The notes beneath the pieces were generated by a model. It searched no databases. It was not told the origin of the DNA and saw only the letters and a program-made list of their open reading frames with translations. From Limnanthes douglasii subsp. nivea (Eukaryota; Streptophyta; Magnoliopsida; Brassicales; Limnanthaceae): a stretch of DNA of 64,000 nucleotides. The position numbers and the translations under genes were made by a program. Position 1 is the first letter of the stretch, and every line of letters begins with the position of its first letter. Location: positions 214,202,029 through 214,266,028 of the forward strand of contig JAUPFV010000002.1 of assembly GCA_036936605.1 (NCBI GenBank). Reading direction: 5' to 3'. This document shows, one piece after another, positions 11,173 through 22,983 of the stretch.

Positions 11173-13210
11173 GCAATTTATTACATTGGACATATTGATG
11201 ATAGCTCTAAGGTTATATTATTAATAAAATTTTCTTTGAGACTGAATTTTGCAAGCCAATCTGCTGTAAAATTCTATTATCTGTAGACCAGTCTCATAGA
11301 CATATAAAGGTTTATAAGCTTACGCCAATAAGACATACTGAGAGATAGATACCATGGGATGCAACTATTAGCTAATGAATCAAATAAAATTTTAAAGTCT
11401 ATATCAATATCAACATGAATATAGCCAAGATTTTTGCATAAGGTCATACCATCAAGTAACGCTATACTTTCTACTATGATGGGAGATTGCTTCCCATATA
11501 ATCTACAACCTGAAGCTAACATAATACCATTTGAATTCCTAACTAAAAAACCATCACCAGATTCACCATTATAGATACAGGCTCCATCAATGTTTAGCTT
11601 GAGGTGATTTCATAAGGGTGGGTGTTATTTACATATAGGGTAGTTCTTTTGTTGGTAGTGTGATTGAAAAAGTTTAGTTATTTGGTTGTTTTAATGTTTT
11701 TACCCCAAATTTTCTTTGATACCAGGTTAGAAAAGTCTAGTTTGAAAATCATGTGCATATCTTGTTGATAATGTCTTGGGTAGATATAATATATTATTGT
11801 ATTTAGCTTTATTTCTTGCATTCAAAATGTTCCAACTGATAATAAATTGGATGGTTGTTCTAATTTGAACTTGTTTGTTAGTAGATGTAAATCAGACGTT
11901 TATAAGGTGTGGAAATTTATTATGATTTTCAATGTAGAGACTAAATAAACTTGTGAAGTACTTCCAAACATTTCAAAAGTTGTGTGACAGTTAACAAAAA
12001 TGTGATGTATTTATTCTGTGTTGTTACAAAATTAACATTTTGAGGAAAGTATAAAGTTTTTTTGTTGAAGAATTGAATCAACATAGATAAAACCAATTAG
12101 AATTCTCCAAAGAGTGAAATAACACTTATTTGGAGAAATAGAGTTCCAAATCTTCTTTTGTATAATGTTTAAAGGTTCTTTTGTTTTTAAATTATCAAAA
12201 GTGTCTTTAAAGTTAGATTGGCCTGATTGACATGCATTCCACTTGATTGTATTAGTCTATCTACATGTAGTATGAACTTTGTTATCCTACTAATATCAGA
12301 TGTGGTAATATTGTCTATGAGTTTGTTTAAGTTTCAACCATTGTTTTCCCAAAAGGTGTTGATATGTTTACTTTGATACCACATGTTGTCCTCAGTATCA
12401 AAGAGGGTAATGAGAAGGATGGTGTGGCACCATCTCTCAAGCCAAAAATCACAATTACCATTACCTATTTTCAAGAAAATAAAAGGCTCAACAGTTTTCC
12501 ATATTGCTAGGAGCATTTTTCAAGTTTTGGAATCTTTTTGTTTTCTGTTGATTTGTAAAGGGTGGTGATTTTGGGAAGTAGATAGATTTCATTAGTTTGG
12601 CCCAGAGATTTTAATGATTTTTGAGTGTAAAACCTAGTTTACATGAATATGTGTTTTGGATATCACTAATGTTTCTGAAGTTTAAGCTAGATTCTTCATA
12701 TGATTTACAAAGGTTGAGCCACTTTGTCCAAAGCATCACATGTTTTTATTCCTTTGATCCTCAAAGGAATATGTTTAGTATTCTGTTAATTCTATCAATT
12801 AAAACTTTGGGGAGGCAGTAAGATTATATGTAGTAGGAAGGAATGGTCATTAATACATATTGTATTAAGACCATACTTCCACCAAATGAGAGATTATGCA
12901 ATCCCATTTTAAGATTTTTTTTAATTTTAGAAATAACATTGTCAAAGTAACTTATTATGTTACTAGGATGAATAATAATTCCTATGTACTTGATGGGAAT
13001 GGTAGAATGTTTGAAACCAATGATGCTAGAGATTAAGTTTATCCTAGACCGGTCCAAATTTTTAGGAGTAATGAATTTGGATTTGGTTGTAGAGATTTTT
13101 TGACCTAAATTTTTTTAATAATAGATAAGAAATTCCTATATGTTTTTAACGTTGTTTAATAATCCTTTCATAAATATTATAATGACCTCATCATATGATA
13201 AACATGTAAT
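11173..13210 (-). pseudogene. decayed LINE ORF2 remnant
   Basis: Going 5' to 3' on minus: at about 13200-13080 an RT palm remnant with SYDDEV in place of the usual ADD box; at 13057-12824 the block after the palm (IPIKYIGIIIHP, LSFGGSMVLIQYVLMTIP); near 12500-12430 a GNGNCDFWLERW block typical of the region before the zinc-binding RT end; at 11640-11280 an RNase H-like end (NIDGACIYNGESGDGFLVRN). The RNase H part matches the LINE at 38663-41722 in its key phrases, so both are one family. Many stops and shifts; inactive. Confidence 0.85.
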
Positions 13211-13690
13211 TAGAATATTTGATCTTGAAAGAAAATGCATTTATTGATTTTCCAAGAATAGTTTTTTTAATAAAAAAACTTAAAACTATCACAAAATAAT
13301 TAATATGACTTTTATTTAAAAAAATAGGTTGTCCAAAGTTAAACAATACAAAAAAATATAATTAAAAGAACTAAAATATTACCTTAGTTATTTTAAAATA
13401 AATAAATAATAAATGAGTACCTTTAGTTGTATTAGTTTAAAAATATAAAGTATAACTAACCTAATATAAATATTAATAAAAAAACTATCGTGAGAATAAT
13501 AAAAATAGATTGTTAAGTTTATGACTGGAACATAAAATGAAAAGGTTATAATACAAATTAACCTAGTTTGAGTTTTTGAATAGATTCTCATACATTTTGT
13601 GTTTTTACGTAATTTAATATATCGACTATTGATTAGTTGATCAATATAGTCAATAGGAGTTTACAACTTAAGCTAGTAGGACAAAGTTTG
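13211..13690. other. AT-rich gene-free stretch
   Basis: No coding frame, no clear repeat. Very high A/T content. It separates the LINE remnant from the TRIM array. Confidence 0.5.
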
Positions 13691-13734
13691 TGTTGGAAAT
13701 ATGGGGGACCGGTCCGTATATTGGACAAAGTTTG

Positions 13735-13975
13735 TGTTGGAAATATGGGGGTCCGGTCCGCATATTCGCCGCCTCCGTATATAAGTAAGAACACAACCGA
13801 TCTCAACACTAGTATGATATTGTCCGCTTTGGCACCCGAAGGCCCTCACGGCTTTGCATTTGGTCCACTACCAAAAAGGCCTCGTACTAGTTGAGGTATG
13901 TTCTTACTTATATACCACTGATCCTTCACATGTTTAACCGATGTGGGATATGGGACTTTGGTCGCCACCCTAACA
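13735..13975 (-). repeat. TRIM LTR A
   Basis: 241 bp, TGTTAGGG..CCAACA on minus, with a TATATAAG-like box. On the plus-strand left side, 44 bp are duplicated in tandem (13691-13734 repeats the LTR edge), which looks like replication slippage. It matches LTR B (14779-15016) and the solo LTR at 35044-35295. Confidence 0.82.
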
Positions 13976-14778
13976 AATTCTCCTCTCGAACAAAGTACTA
14001 CTTAGCCTCCTCTCAATTGACTTTCATCCGCTCACTCTAATCAGAAGCTGCTCCACCTGAGTAATAGAGATTTTACAGCGGACCTATCTACTCACTCGAC
14101 CATCATGTGCATGTTCTCTAGCTCCACTATCCACTCCAATCAAGTACCACCGCTTGATGAGTCATGGACGCTCCAAACTAGGATGTATAGAGTAGATCAT
14201 TCACCTTGAGCATGACTACTGGTTCATCATGTTCGACCTCCGAGAATATTACCACCATCGTATTCCGTTTGGGCATGGCGCTCTGATACCATGCTCCAAT
14301 CAAGTACTACCGCTTGATGAGTCATTGACGCTCTAGCTCCACTATCTACTCCAATCAAGTACTACCGCTTGATGAGTCATGGACGCTCTAGCTCCACTAT
14401 CCACTCCAATCAAGTACTACCGCTTGATGAGTCATGGACGCTCCAAACTATGATGTATAGAGTAGATCATTCACCTTGAGCATGGCTACTGGTTCATCAT
14501 GTTCGACCTCTGAGAATATTACCACCATCGTATTCCGTCTGGGCATGTCGCTCTGATACCACGCTCCAATCAAGTACTACCTCTTGATGAGTCATGGACG
14601 CTGTAGCTCCACTATCCACTCCAATCAAGTACTACCGTTTGATGAGTCATGGACGCTCCGAACTAGGATGTATAGAGTAGATCATTCACCTTGAGCATGA
14701 CTACTACTTCATCATGTTCGACCTCCGAGAATATTACCACCATCGCGTTGCGCCTGGGCCTGACACTCTGATACCACG
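13976..14778 (-). repeat. TRIM internal region with repeated inverted-repeat units
   Basis: Non-coding. It contains many copies of a unit built around CAATCAAGTACTACCGCTTG, in which ATCAAG and CTTGAT pair as a small stem. Copies lie near 14134, 14306, 14351, 14405, 14564 and 14618. CTCTGATACCA, the reverse complement of the Met-tRNA primer site, recurs at about 14279, 14552 and 14766. The primer-site region has therefore been multiplied inside the element. Confidence 0.72.
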
Positions 14779-15016
14779 TGTTGGAATATGGGGGTCCGGT
14801 CCACAAATTCCACCTCCGTATATAAGTAAAGTCCACAACCGATCTCCACACTAGTATGATATTGTCCGCTTTGGCGCCCGAAGGCCCTCACAGCTTTGCA
14901 TTTGGTCCACTACCAAAAGGCTTCATTCTAGTTGAGGTATGTTCTTTCTTATATACCGCTGATCCTTCCCATGTTTAACCGATGTGGGATGTGGGACTTT
15001 GGTCGCCACCCTAACA
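14779..15016 (-). repeat. TRIM LTR B
   Basis: 238 bp with TGTT..AACA ends. On minus it is followed directly by CGTGGTATCAGAGTG (14778-14764), the primer binding site, so it serves as the 5' LTR of the complete unit. Confidence 0.82.
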
Positions 15017-15930
15017 AATCCTCCTCTCAGACAAAGTACCACTTAGCCTCCTCTCAATTGACTTTCATCCGCTCACTCTAAAAGAGATTGTTCCATCTGA
15101 GCAATAGAGCTTTTTACAGCGGATCTATCTACTCAATCAACCATCCTGCGCTTGTTCCTTAGCTACACTATCCACTCCAATCAAGTACCACCGCTTGATG
15201 AGTCATGGATGCTCTAGCTCCACTGTCTACTCCAATCAAGTACTACCGTTTGATGAGTCATGGACGCTCCAAACTAATATGTATAGAGTAGATCATTCAC
15301 CTTGAGCATGACTACTGGTTCTTCATGTTCGACCTCCGAGAATATTACCACTAAGGGCCCTCACAGCTTTGCATTTGGTCCACTACCAAAAAGGCCTCAC
15401 ACTAATGGAGATGTATTCTTAACTTATATACTGATCTTTTTTCCCATGTTTAACCGATGTGGGATGTAGGACTTTGGTCGCACCTAACAATTCTCATCTC
15501 GAACAAAGTACCACTATAGCCTCCTCTTAATTGACTTCCATCCGCCTACTCTAGTCAGGTGGAGAGAAACCTGAAGTCTAGAGATTTAGGGCGGATCTAT
15601 CTGCTCACACTGTGCCGCTCCTTGATCAAGCCACCTGCTTGATGAGCTTATCAGGCACTCCATTTTAGATGAATCTGCGCCGCTCCTTGATCAAGCCACC
15701 TGCTTGATGAGCCATCTGGCGCTCCATCTATCCAACAGATCATTCACCTTGAGTATGGCTCATGGCTTCTGGTATGATGTTCACATCTGAGAATTTCATC
15801 CACATCACAACCCACCACATCGCGTTCCGTTTGAGCCTGGTGCTCTAATATAAGTAATAATACTCTGATCTCCACAATAGTGTGATATTGTCCGGTTTGG
15901 GCCCACTGGCCCGCACGACTTTGCTTTTGT

Positions 15931-17583
15931 ATTTGGCGTTTGTGGATCTACTAAAAAATTTAGTTTAAGTTGTATTATAGACGATGCTTAATACGTTGAC
16001 TGCTCTACATCAAATATGTCAGACTCCTGCCACCTATAAGGCTGACCTTCGATCTACTTTAAAGGTCGTTTGTGATTTACTTGAAGATAACATGGAGCTA
16101 AGACTCGCTTTCAATTAGAGAGATGTTAATAAAAGGTTGAAAGACTAACTTTCAGCATAAACATATGATCGTACTGAATTTTAGTCCAAAGTTGAAGCCA
16201 CAACTTGGTTGCAGGACTAAGTTGATGTCAAACATTCATGATTTCAAAGATCCATGATGTGTTCGAGGGTATCGTCATACAATACGTGTCTTTTATTCGA
16301 TTTAGAGGGTTATTACATAGACTGTCTCTAGTTCAGGTCGAATCCATCTCCTTAATCCATAAAAAATTGGATGATGCTAGTCCATAAGAAATTGGATGAT
16401 GCTAATGATAAATTAGCCAAAATGAAAGAAGAGCATAAAATCCAAGATATCGTAGCCGAATTTAAAATAGAATAAATGTGATTATAACTTGAGGATGCAT
16501 TGGCCAGACGAAAAAACTTGAAGATACTTAACGGCCGAACGCGTTGAGCCGGCTAAAATAGTTGCTGGCTTGGATCATGAAATGCTTGAAATGGACAAAT
16601 ATATTATGTGATCAATACTGGACTTTTATATATTTAAAACTAATTTATTTACTAATTTAATAAATAAATAAAATAAAACATTCTCATTATGTTTATTCTG
16701 GTTTTAATAGATAATTGAGAATTTAATAAATAAGACAAATAAGGAAAATTAGAAGAATGGGATGAAACAGAAAAGAAAAACTAAAGATCTATTATGGGTA
16801 CTAGGATTTAAATAACACTACAATATATACAAAAGAAAAAAAATCTTTTGTACCACTTACATACAAATTTAGGGTTTCAAAATCCTTTGCGCAAGAAGAA
16901 AGAAGTAGAGATACAGAAACGTTTATCATTTTTTTATAATTTTCTTTTTTATTTTTGTAATCATATTCATGATTACCGGTAGCTAGTCTCTTATTTTCTA
17001 GGTTTGTTGAACCTTTCCACTATTTACTATAGGAAGTAATATAAGTTTTTTTTTTTTACCTTTTTAATTTAATTGTATATTCATTTAATATTGAGATTAA
17101 ACAATATTTCAAATTATACACAAGTTCAATTTATAGCTAATCTTTTATTTTCTAGGTTTGTTGAACCTTTCCACTATTTACTATAGGAATAGGAAGTAAT
17201 ATAAGTTTTTTTACCTTTTTAATTTAATTGTATATTTATTTAATATTAATATTAAACAGTATTTTAAATTATACACAATTTCAATTTAGTGATTTAAGAT
17301 CTATGTTGAGACAAAATGTGATATTATTTATGAACTAGTAGCAATATCCTAGGTTGAAGGAATAGTAGAAATATTATGACCGTGACGCAGCAAGTCCGGC
17401 GATCTAATAAAATTTTTGAATTGAACTCTTAATATTTAATATTCCGTTTGTATAAGCTAGGAGGTTAGATATATAACCAGCTATACACTAGGGTTATTTA
17501 TTTGAAATCGAGAGAAAAGAATAACAAAAATTAAGAGAATCTTACTTAATTAAATAAATATATATATATATATATATAGTCTA
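15931..17583. other. gene-free stretch with unidentified coding-like remnant
   Basis: Between about 15980 and 16610 the plus strand reads as a broken protein (LNTLTALHQICQTPATYKADL, then DDANDKLAKMKEEHK) interrupted by stops. I do not recognise it; the Lys/Glu-rich end suggests a coiled coil. At 16981-17134 and 17135-17291 a unit of about 154 bp is repeated in tandem. The rest is AT-rich, with an (AT)n run at about 17560-17578. Confidence 0.4.
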
Positions 17584-17592
17584 AATATTGAT
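17584..17592. repeat. 9-bp target site duplication, left
   Basis: AATATTGAT, directly before the left end GGGAAATTG of MULE-1. The identical 9 bases follow the right end at 28999-29007. Confidence 0.9.
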
Positions 17593-17625
17593 GGGAAATT
17601 GTACTTAAAGTACCCACTCAACTAT
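17593..17625 (+). repeat. MULE-1 left terminal inverted repeat
   Basis: Starts GGGAAATTG and includes TACCCACTCAACTAT. It pairs with the right end at about 28967-28998 with a few mismatches and a 1-2 base gap. Similar sequence continues inward with phrases like GTTACTTAATAC on both sides, so the low-identity inverted repeat may extend past 100 bp. Confidence 0.82.
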
Positions 17626-17899
17626 TCAATTGTCACTTACCACCCAAGGTTTGATCAATTGTTACTTAATACTCATCTCAACTACCTTATTGTCACTTAC
17701 AACCTAATTTTATTTTAATACCCTAACTACCCTTAACCCACTATATAAACCTTATTTTCTTTTTCTTTCTATTTTTTCTAGCTTTTTGAAGATTTGAATT
17801 TGTTACCCGCTCTAACCACCTAATCCTACCAACCACCACGAGCTGGGTTGAAATCACATTTTCCGGTGATCGGAAGCTGCTAAAGGTTTGTTTCTTTAT

Positions 17900-18556
17900 G
17901 TAAGTTGTTGTGTTAGACCTGTCTAACCTCTGTTTTATACGTACAGGAGTTGATCGTCGCTTTTTGGAATCTTATAGCTTACAAGTAATCGTGTTGCGAG
18001 CTTTTTAGGTAATTACCTACCGATTTCGAAGTTTTCTATTCGTTTTCTCTGTTGGAATAGGTTATATTCTACTGTTTTTAGATGCCATTGCCTGATTTCG
18101 AGCTTTTCTCTATTTTTTTTTGTTATAGTGATCTGTTATTGTTTAGTTAATATTGTTCGTTATATAGTTCGTTATATAATTTGGTAGTGCTTTAGTTTTG
18201 TCTTGAATGTGTAGATTACGAGTTTTTAGGTCAGTTAGAGTATTGTATTTCGAAACAAATATCAGGACCAGTGTTACATAGAAATATCAGGACAAGATGC
18301 GAATAGCTCTATGTAAATATACACAATTCGCAAGATAGGATGCGAATTGGTGCAGTAAATAATCTGCACAGTTTTTGTGACTAATAACAAATATCAGGAC
18401 TTTATTACCTACAAATATCAGGACAAGATGCGAATAGATAGTTGTAGGTATACACAATTCGCACCTTAGGATGCGAATTGTTTGATGCAGTAGTAAATAT
18501 TTTGCACCTAGTTTTTGAGACTAATAACAAATAACTTGTATTGTCCAGGTTAAGAG
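17900..18556 (+). promoter_or_regulatory. MULE-1 transposase leader with TGCGAA and ATATCAGG motifs
   Basis: Upstream of ATG 18557. Six TGCGAA/TTCGCA copies and four AAATATCAGGAC copies fall between 18240 and 18500. The start is supported by alignment with MULE-2, where MPSSRLCIFK matches MSKSRVCIFK. A CCAGGTTAAGAG just before the ATG could be the 3' splice site of a leader intron; not proven. Confidence 0.5.
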
Positions 18557-21109
18557 ATGTCTAAATCACGAGTTTGTATTTTTAAATATGGTCACCAAAC
18601 TGCAATTGTGCCTTTCACGGAGTTTGAAAGCTTCGAAAGTATCCAAGCTTATGTAGAGAACACATGGGAGGAGCTTGCCACAGGTGAGTACCTAATTACT
18701 TACTCCTGCGGGGATCACAATAATTGTTTCTTTAATAACCAGAGTGATTTTGTTGGGTTGGTGTTATATCTTGATTTGGAGCGTTTAAAACGGGTTAGTT
18801 TTCTCATAGAACAACACGTCTTCGATAAGGGTTCTGGTAATAAAAGTTCTGTTGATAAGAGCTCTTGTGGTAAGGATTTTGGTGGTAAGCGTAAATAGCG
18901 TAGCTTGGTTTTGGTAGAACCATCTCTTGATCAAATAGTTAGCGGGGAGAGTAGTAACGGTTTAGTTAATTCTGATCAGAGGAAAAAACAACTTGCTACT
19001 GCTGGTTGGGCTGATGCTATTACAGGGGTAGGTCAAGCTTTTGAAGAAGGTGATGCCGGTCTGAGGGTATCCTTGTGCAAGTTTGCGTTAGAGCATGGTT
19101 TTTCTTTCAAATACCTGCACAACACAACAAATAAGATCACTGCTTATTGTGAAAATAAGCTCACAAACGGGTGCAAATGGAAGGTTTATGCATCTATTGA
19201 CTCAAGCACCGGCCTTATGACGATAAAGAAGCATTTCCCGTACCATACTTGCAGTCCTGTTTTCTCCCAGAAGCATAAGCATAAGCGGCACAGGCATTTG
19301 ACATCAGATTTGATTGCAGAGGAAATTCAGGATTCTCTCCGGACCTGTCATTCGTTGACAGCCAAAACCATACAATGGACTGTCAAACAAGATTACGGTC
19401 TTGATATCTCTTATCGTTTGTCATGGAATGCTTTAGAGAAGGCTAGGAGGGGAGTTTTTGGAGATAGTTCAAGTTCTTTTAGTTTACTAAGCGGATACTT
19501 CAAACGCTTGAAGAGCCGGGATATTACTTCAGACTGCAAGTTGGAGTTGTCAGCTGGAAACCGATTCAAGCGCTGTTTTGTAGCATTCGGTTCGTCCCTT
19601 AGTGGTTTTCATTCATGCCGTCCAATGTTGTTTGTCGATGGAACCCACTTATATGGCAAGTACAAGGGTACATTGCTCACTGTTGTAGCAAAGGACGGAA
19701 ACAACGGTTAGTTACATTTATATAGTTAATGAACGATGTTTTTGTGTGAAAAATGCTGATGTAATTCGCAGCAGGTGATGCGAATTAAGCAGGGTTGTGA
19801 TCCTCACATTTCGCAGTTGAGGCTGCGAATTAGGTATTATGCTGAGTAAATTGTACTTACATCGCAGCTTGAGTTAGGTATTATTTAAAGTTTCCACAAG
19901 CTGCGAATTCACATAACAAGTTGCGAACTGTTTGCATGATCAATTAAAATGTCACACACATTTCGCATGACAAGCTGCGAATTGTTGCAGGACAGCATGC
20001 GAATTGTTTACAATTTTTAAACGTTTGTATACTGTTGTAGTGTTTAATTGATCTGCCTTTTTCCAGGACTATTCCCTGTTGCTGTTGCTGTAGTTAGCAT
20101 TGAAGATTGGGACAATTGGATGTGGTTTTTGGGGTGTTTGAAACCACATTTGCTGGATCGCCAGATCACATTTATTTCAGACCGTCATTCTGGTATTGTT
20201 AATGCTGTTTCTGTCTTGTATCCAAACTGCTATCATGCGTACTGTTATTTCCATCTCATGCAGAATTTGAGAGCCAAACTGGAACATACTAACAGGGAGT
20301 ATAAAAAAAAGATGTTGAGTTTCTTCCACCGTCTTGCTTATGCTCCCAGTCAAGAGCTTTTTAAAGAGATACTAACAGGTTTTTTATGTGAAGGTGGTGA
20401 GAGAATGAGTGATATTCTTTCAAATTTACCCCCTGAAAAGTATGCGCAGGCTTACGTAAAAGGGAAGCGATACGGCTCTATGGCTTCTACCGCAGCTGAA
20501 TCGTTTAACAATCAGATTAAAAAATATTGCGGCTTACCAATTGTTGAGTTTATTGATTGGATTAGAATCTTGCTTATGACTCAGGTTTCACGGAGATACG
20601 AAGAAGGTCTCAGCTGGAGTACTAATTTGGTTCCCGAGTACGAGAAGAAGCTAAAGCAGAATGTTGACATGTGCCGAAGTTGGGTAGTACGTAAGTCCTC
20701 TTCCGCCATGTTCAAAGTCTTTTCGACTCCTGTGGTTGTTGTTAATCTGTTGGATTTCAAATGTTCATGCGGATCACGGCAACAAGTGTGTTTTCCATGT
20801 GCTCATGCTCTAGCGGCATTACAATACATTGACCAAGATCCATTGACTGTAATAGAACCCTTCTTTACGGTTAAGAATTACAGGGAAAGTTACTCTTTCA
20901 GCATACCAGCTATAACTGATTTCGGCGAAGGGTCCAGCGCTAACGATCCTTCTTGTGTTGAAGTTCTGCCTCCGAACGTTAAGAAACGCTCCGGAAGGCC
21001 TAAGAAAAAGCGAATCCCTTCTAGAGGAGAAATCTCAACCAAGAAGTTAAGGTGTGGCCGATGTTCGAAATCAGGCCATAACCGGAGGACTTGTGATGTT
21101 CCAGTTTAA
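18557..21109 (+). pseudogene. MULE-1 transposase (mudrA-like), two exons, one in-frame stop
   Basis: Exon 1 is 18557-19706 and exon 2 is 20067-21109. Splicing joins AACAACG to GACTATTC and gives an unbroken GNNGLFPVAV. The product is about 730 residues with one TAG at 18896-18898. Domains in order: N-terminal MuDR-type domain (SRVCIFKYGHQ); zinc-binding DNA-binding region (NGCKWKVYAS, then HFPYHTC); MULE catalytic domain with first Asp in LFVDGTHLYGKYKG, second Asp in ITFISDRHSGI and Glu in STAAESFNNQI; SWIM zinc finger (CSCGSRQQVCFPCAH); C-terminal CCHC knuckle (CGRCSKSGHNRRTC). All expected catalytic residues are present. It would cut and join the element ends in the nucleus. The single stop separates the N-terminal domain from the rest. 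Confidence 0.92.
19707..20066 (+). other. transposase intron packed with TGCGAA motifs
   Basis: 360 bp, donor G|GTTAGT, acceptor TTTTTCCAG. It holds about nine TGCGAA or TTCGCA motifs, nearly all followed or preceded by ATT or ACT. MULE-2 has a gap at the same place (about 37160-37790) that also holds motif variants. Confidence 0.85.
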
Positions 21110-21911
21110 GGACATTTATTTTTTTAGCATAGTTATTGTTCTGTACAGCAAACTAGACATTTGTACATTCGAATTACATGCGAATCATGTACAATTATGT
21201 GAAATTTTAACGGGGTGCGAATCATTGGTAAAATCATATCAAACATTTATCATATCTTACGTTTCGCATGATAGGCTGCGAATTAGGGCCAGATTTGTGA
21301 TGCGAATGGAGTTCAGTTAGGAGTCCTGATATTTGTCATGTGATAAGCTGCGAATTGTTATTTAACAAAATACCAGGATATTCAGTAAGGTTGAAAATGA
21401 GTAATATAGCAGGTTAACATGCGAATGATGTACAAAATATATTTGGATTACAAAAAGGAGGATTACAAGTTGGATTACAAACATCTATGAGGATTACATG
21501 CGAATTATGTACAATTATGTGAAATTTTAACAGGGTGCGAATCATTGGTAAAATCATATCAAACATTTATCATATCTTACGTTTCGCATGATAGGCTGCG
21601 AATTAGGGCCAGATTTGTGATGCGAATGGAGTTCAGTTAGGAGTCCTGATATTTGTCATGTGATAAGCTGCGAATTGTTATTTAATAAAATACCAGGATA
21701 TTCAGTAAGGTTGAAAATGAGTAATATAGCAGGTTAACATACGAATGATGTACAAAATATATTTGGATTACGAAAAGGAGGATTACAAGTTGGATTATAA
21801 AAAGGAGGATTACAAAATATATCCAGAAACTAACAACTGTTTACACATATCACTACAAGCTACTGGTGCTAGTTAGTTGCATTTCAAAAAAACAAAAAAC
21901 AAAAACCAACT
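21110..21911. repeat. spacer with 320-bp tandem duplication
   Basis: Two copies, 21174-21493 and 21494 to about 21806, nearly identical by eye, offset exactly 320 bp. Each holds six or seven TGCGAA/TTCGCA motifs. One motif in copy 2 is changed to TACGAA near 21740. The spacer lies between the convergent transposase and acidic gene. Confidence 0.82.
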
Positions 21912-22391
21912 CTAGCAGTTGGTAGATGATTCATCACCAACTGTTTCCTCTTTCTCCTTTTTGTGCTGATCATCTTTGTCTTTCTCCTCTTTGTCTTCGA
22001 CTTTCTCTTTCTCTTTCTCCTCTTTATCCTCAGCTTCAACATCAACGTCCATCATGCTTAAAAATTTTGTCCTCGATGGACCAGCTTCGTCTTCCCTCTT
22101 CCTTTTGTTATTTTGAACCTCTGGCTGAGGTGCAGCAGGGAGCATTGGAACCTGTTCTGGCTAAGGTTCAGCAGCAAGCTGTGGAACAACTTCCAATGGT
22201 TGAGAGTCAGCTGAGTAGTAGTCATCATATATGTCTAACCCAAAAACAGATACTGGGCTGTTTGGTGGTGCTGCTGGCATGATCAACTCATCACTCCAGT
22301 TAACGGTTAAGGATGACCAGGAGTCACCCAGAGAACCGAGTGAACCAGAGTTTGAGTATGAGGTGGTGGTTGTGGTGGTGGAAAAATACAT
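21912..22391 (-). pseudogene. small acidic third gene of MULE-1
   Basis: A 160-codon frame from ATG 22391 to the stop at 21912, with one in-frame TAG at 22163-22161. The N-terminal half is Ser/Thr/Tyr and Pro rich (FSTTTTTTSYSNSGS, GLDIYDDYYSADSQP). The C-terminal half has a basic patch NNKRKREDE that could be a nuclear signal, and a long Glu/Lys/Asp repeat (EDKEEKEKEKVEDKEEKDKD). I know no family for it. Its position between the 3' ends of transposase and protease genes and its acidic nature are repeated at 46140-46430 and 56760-57075 in other MULE copies, so it is a third gene of this family and not noise. Function unknown. Confidence 0.68.
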
Positions 22392-22494
22392 GACTGTTTG
22401 AATTCGAAGAGACGAGGGAAATGAGTTTGTTAAAAAATAGCTCTGGTTTAAAATGTATAGTTTGTTTTAAAAATAACCTCTGGTTTTCTAGTGT

Positions 22495-22503
22495 TATTTA
22501 TAG
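22495..22503 (-). promoter_or_regulatory. TATA box upstream of the acidic gene
   Basis: CTATAAATA on minus, 104-112 bp before the ATG at 22391. It is well placed for a separate promoter, which supports the acidic ORF being a gene of its own rather than a 3' exon of the protease gene. Confidence 0.55.
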
Positions 22504-22983
22504 GGAAAGGAGGTGATCATTACATAGCCTCCATGTCCAATCAGCAATTAATGGGTTCTGGATATGATTAGATTGTTTTTTGCGTGCTCAATGCAGAAAA
22601 CGTTTACCAAGGCATACGGCATAGCCTGTTCGTATTCTTGAATGATGTTATTTAATATTTTATTTATGCACCAGGCTGCGAACTGGTTCTAAGCTGGTAT
22701 ACCAGGCTGCGAATTGTGTGTGTAGTGATAACCATCTCTCAGGTTAGGCTGCGAACTATTTGATATAATTTAGGCTGCGAAGTATTCATACAGGTTTGGC
22801 TGCGAACTGTTCATACATACCAGGATAATAATCAATCATTATATATCAGGTTATGATGCGAACTATAAGATAATGAATATTCATTATATATCACAATTTG
22901 TTTATGTATGCACAACAAAAATAAAATTTACAACAGACATATGTATTTACAAGCAACTAATGTATTTACAAGCAATACACGAA
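22504..22983. other. spacer between acidic gene and protease gene, with motifs
   Basis: No gene. Six TGCGAA copies lie between 22675 and 22865, mostly in the form GCTGCGAACT. Confidence 0.7.

Larger units (their letters stand above)
13691..15930 (-). mobile_element. TRIM-type miniature LTR element array
   Basis: Read on minus, one full unit is LTR 15016-14779, then a TGGTATCAGAG primer site for initiator Met tRNA, an internal part without coding frames, a GAGAGGAGAATT polypurine tract, then LTR 13975-13735. LTRs begin TGTTAGGG and end CCAACA. To the right the pattern repeats in part: a second internal unit (15017-15352), a partial LTR (15353-15489), another internal unit (15490-15842) and a last LTR fragment (15843-15925). 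This LTR-internal-LTR-internal order fits unequal recombination between tandem TRIMs. The family is short, non-autonomous and needs pol proteins from elsewhere. Confidence 0.82.

Noticed and set aside
13691..15930. Cassandra-type element with 5S rRNA promoter
   Set aside because: The LTRs are of TRIM size, but I find no 5S rRNA-like sequence in them.
21926..22282. Plus-strand frame of 118 residues over the acidic gene
   Set aside because: It is the antisense shadow of the Glu/Lys-rich repeat. The minus frame is the one conserved in composition in other MULE copies.
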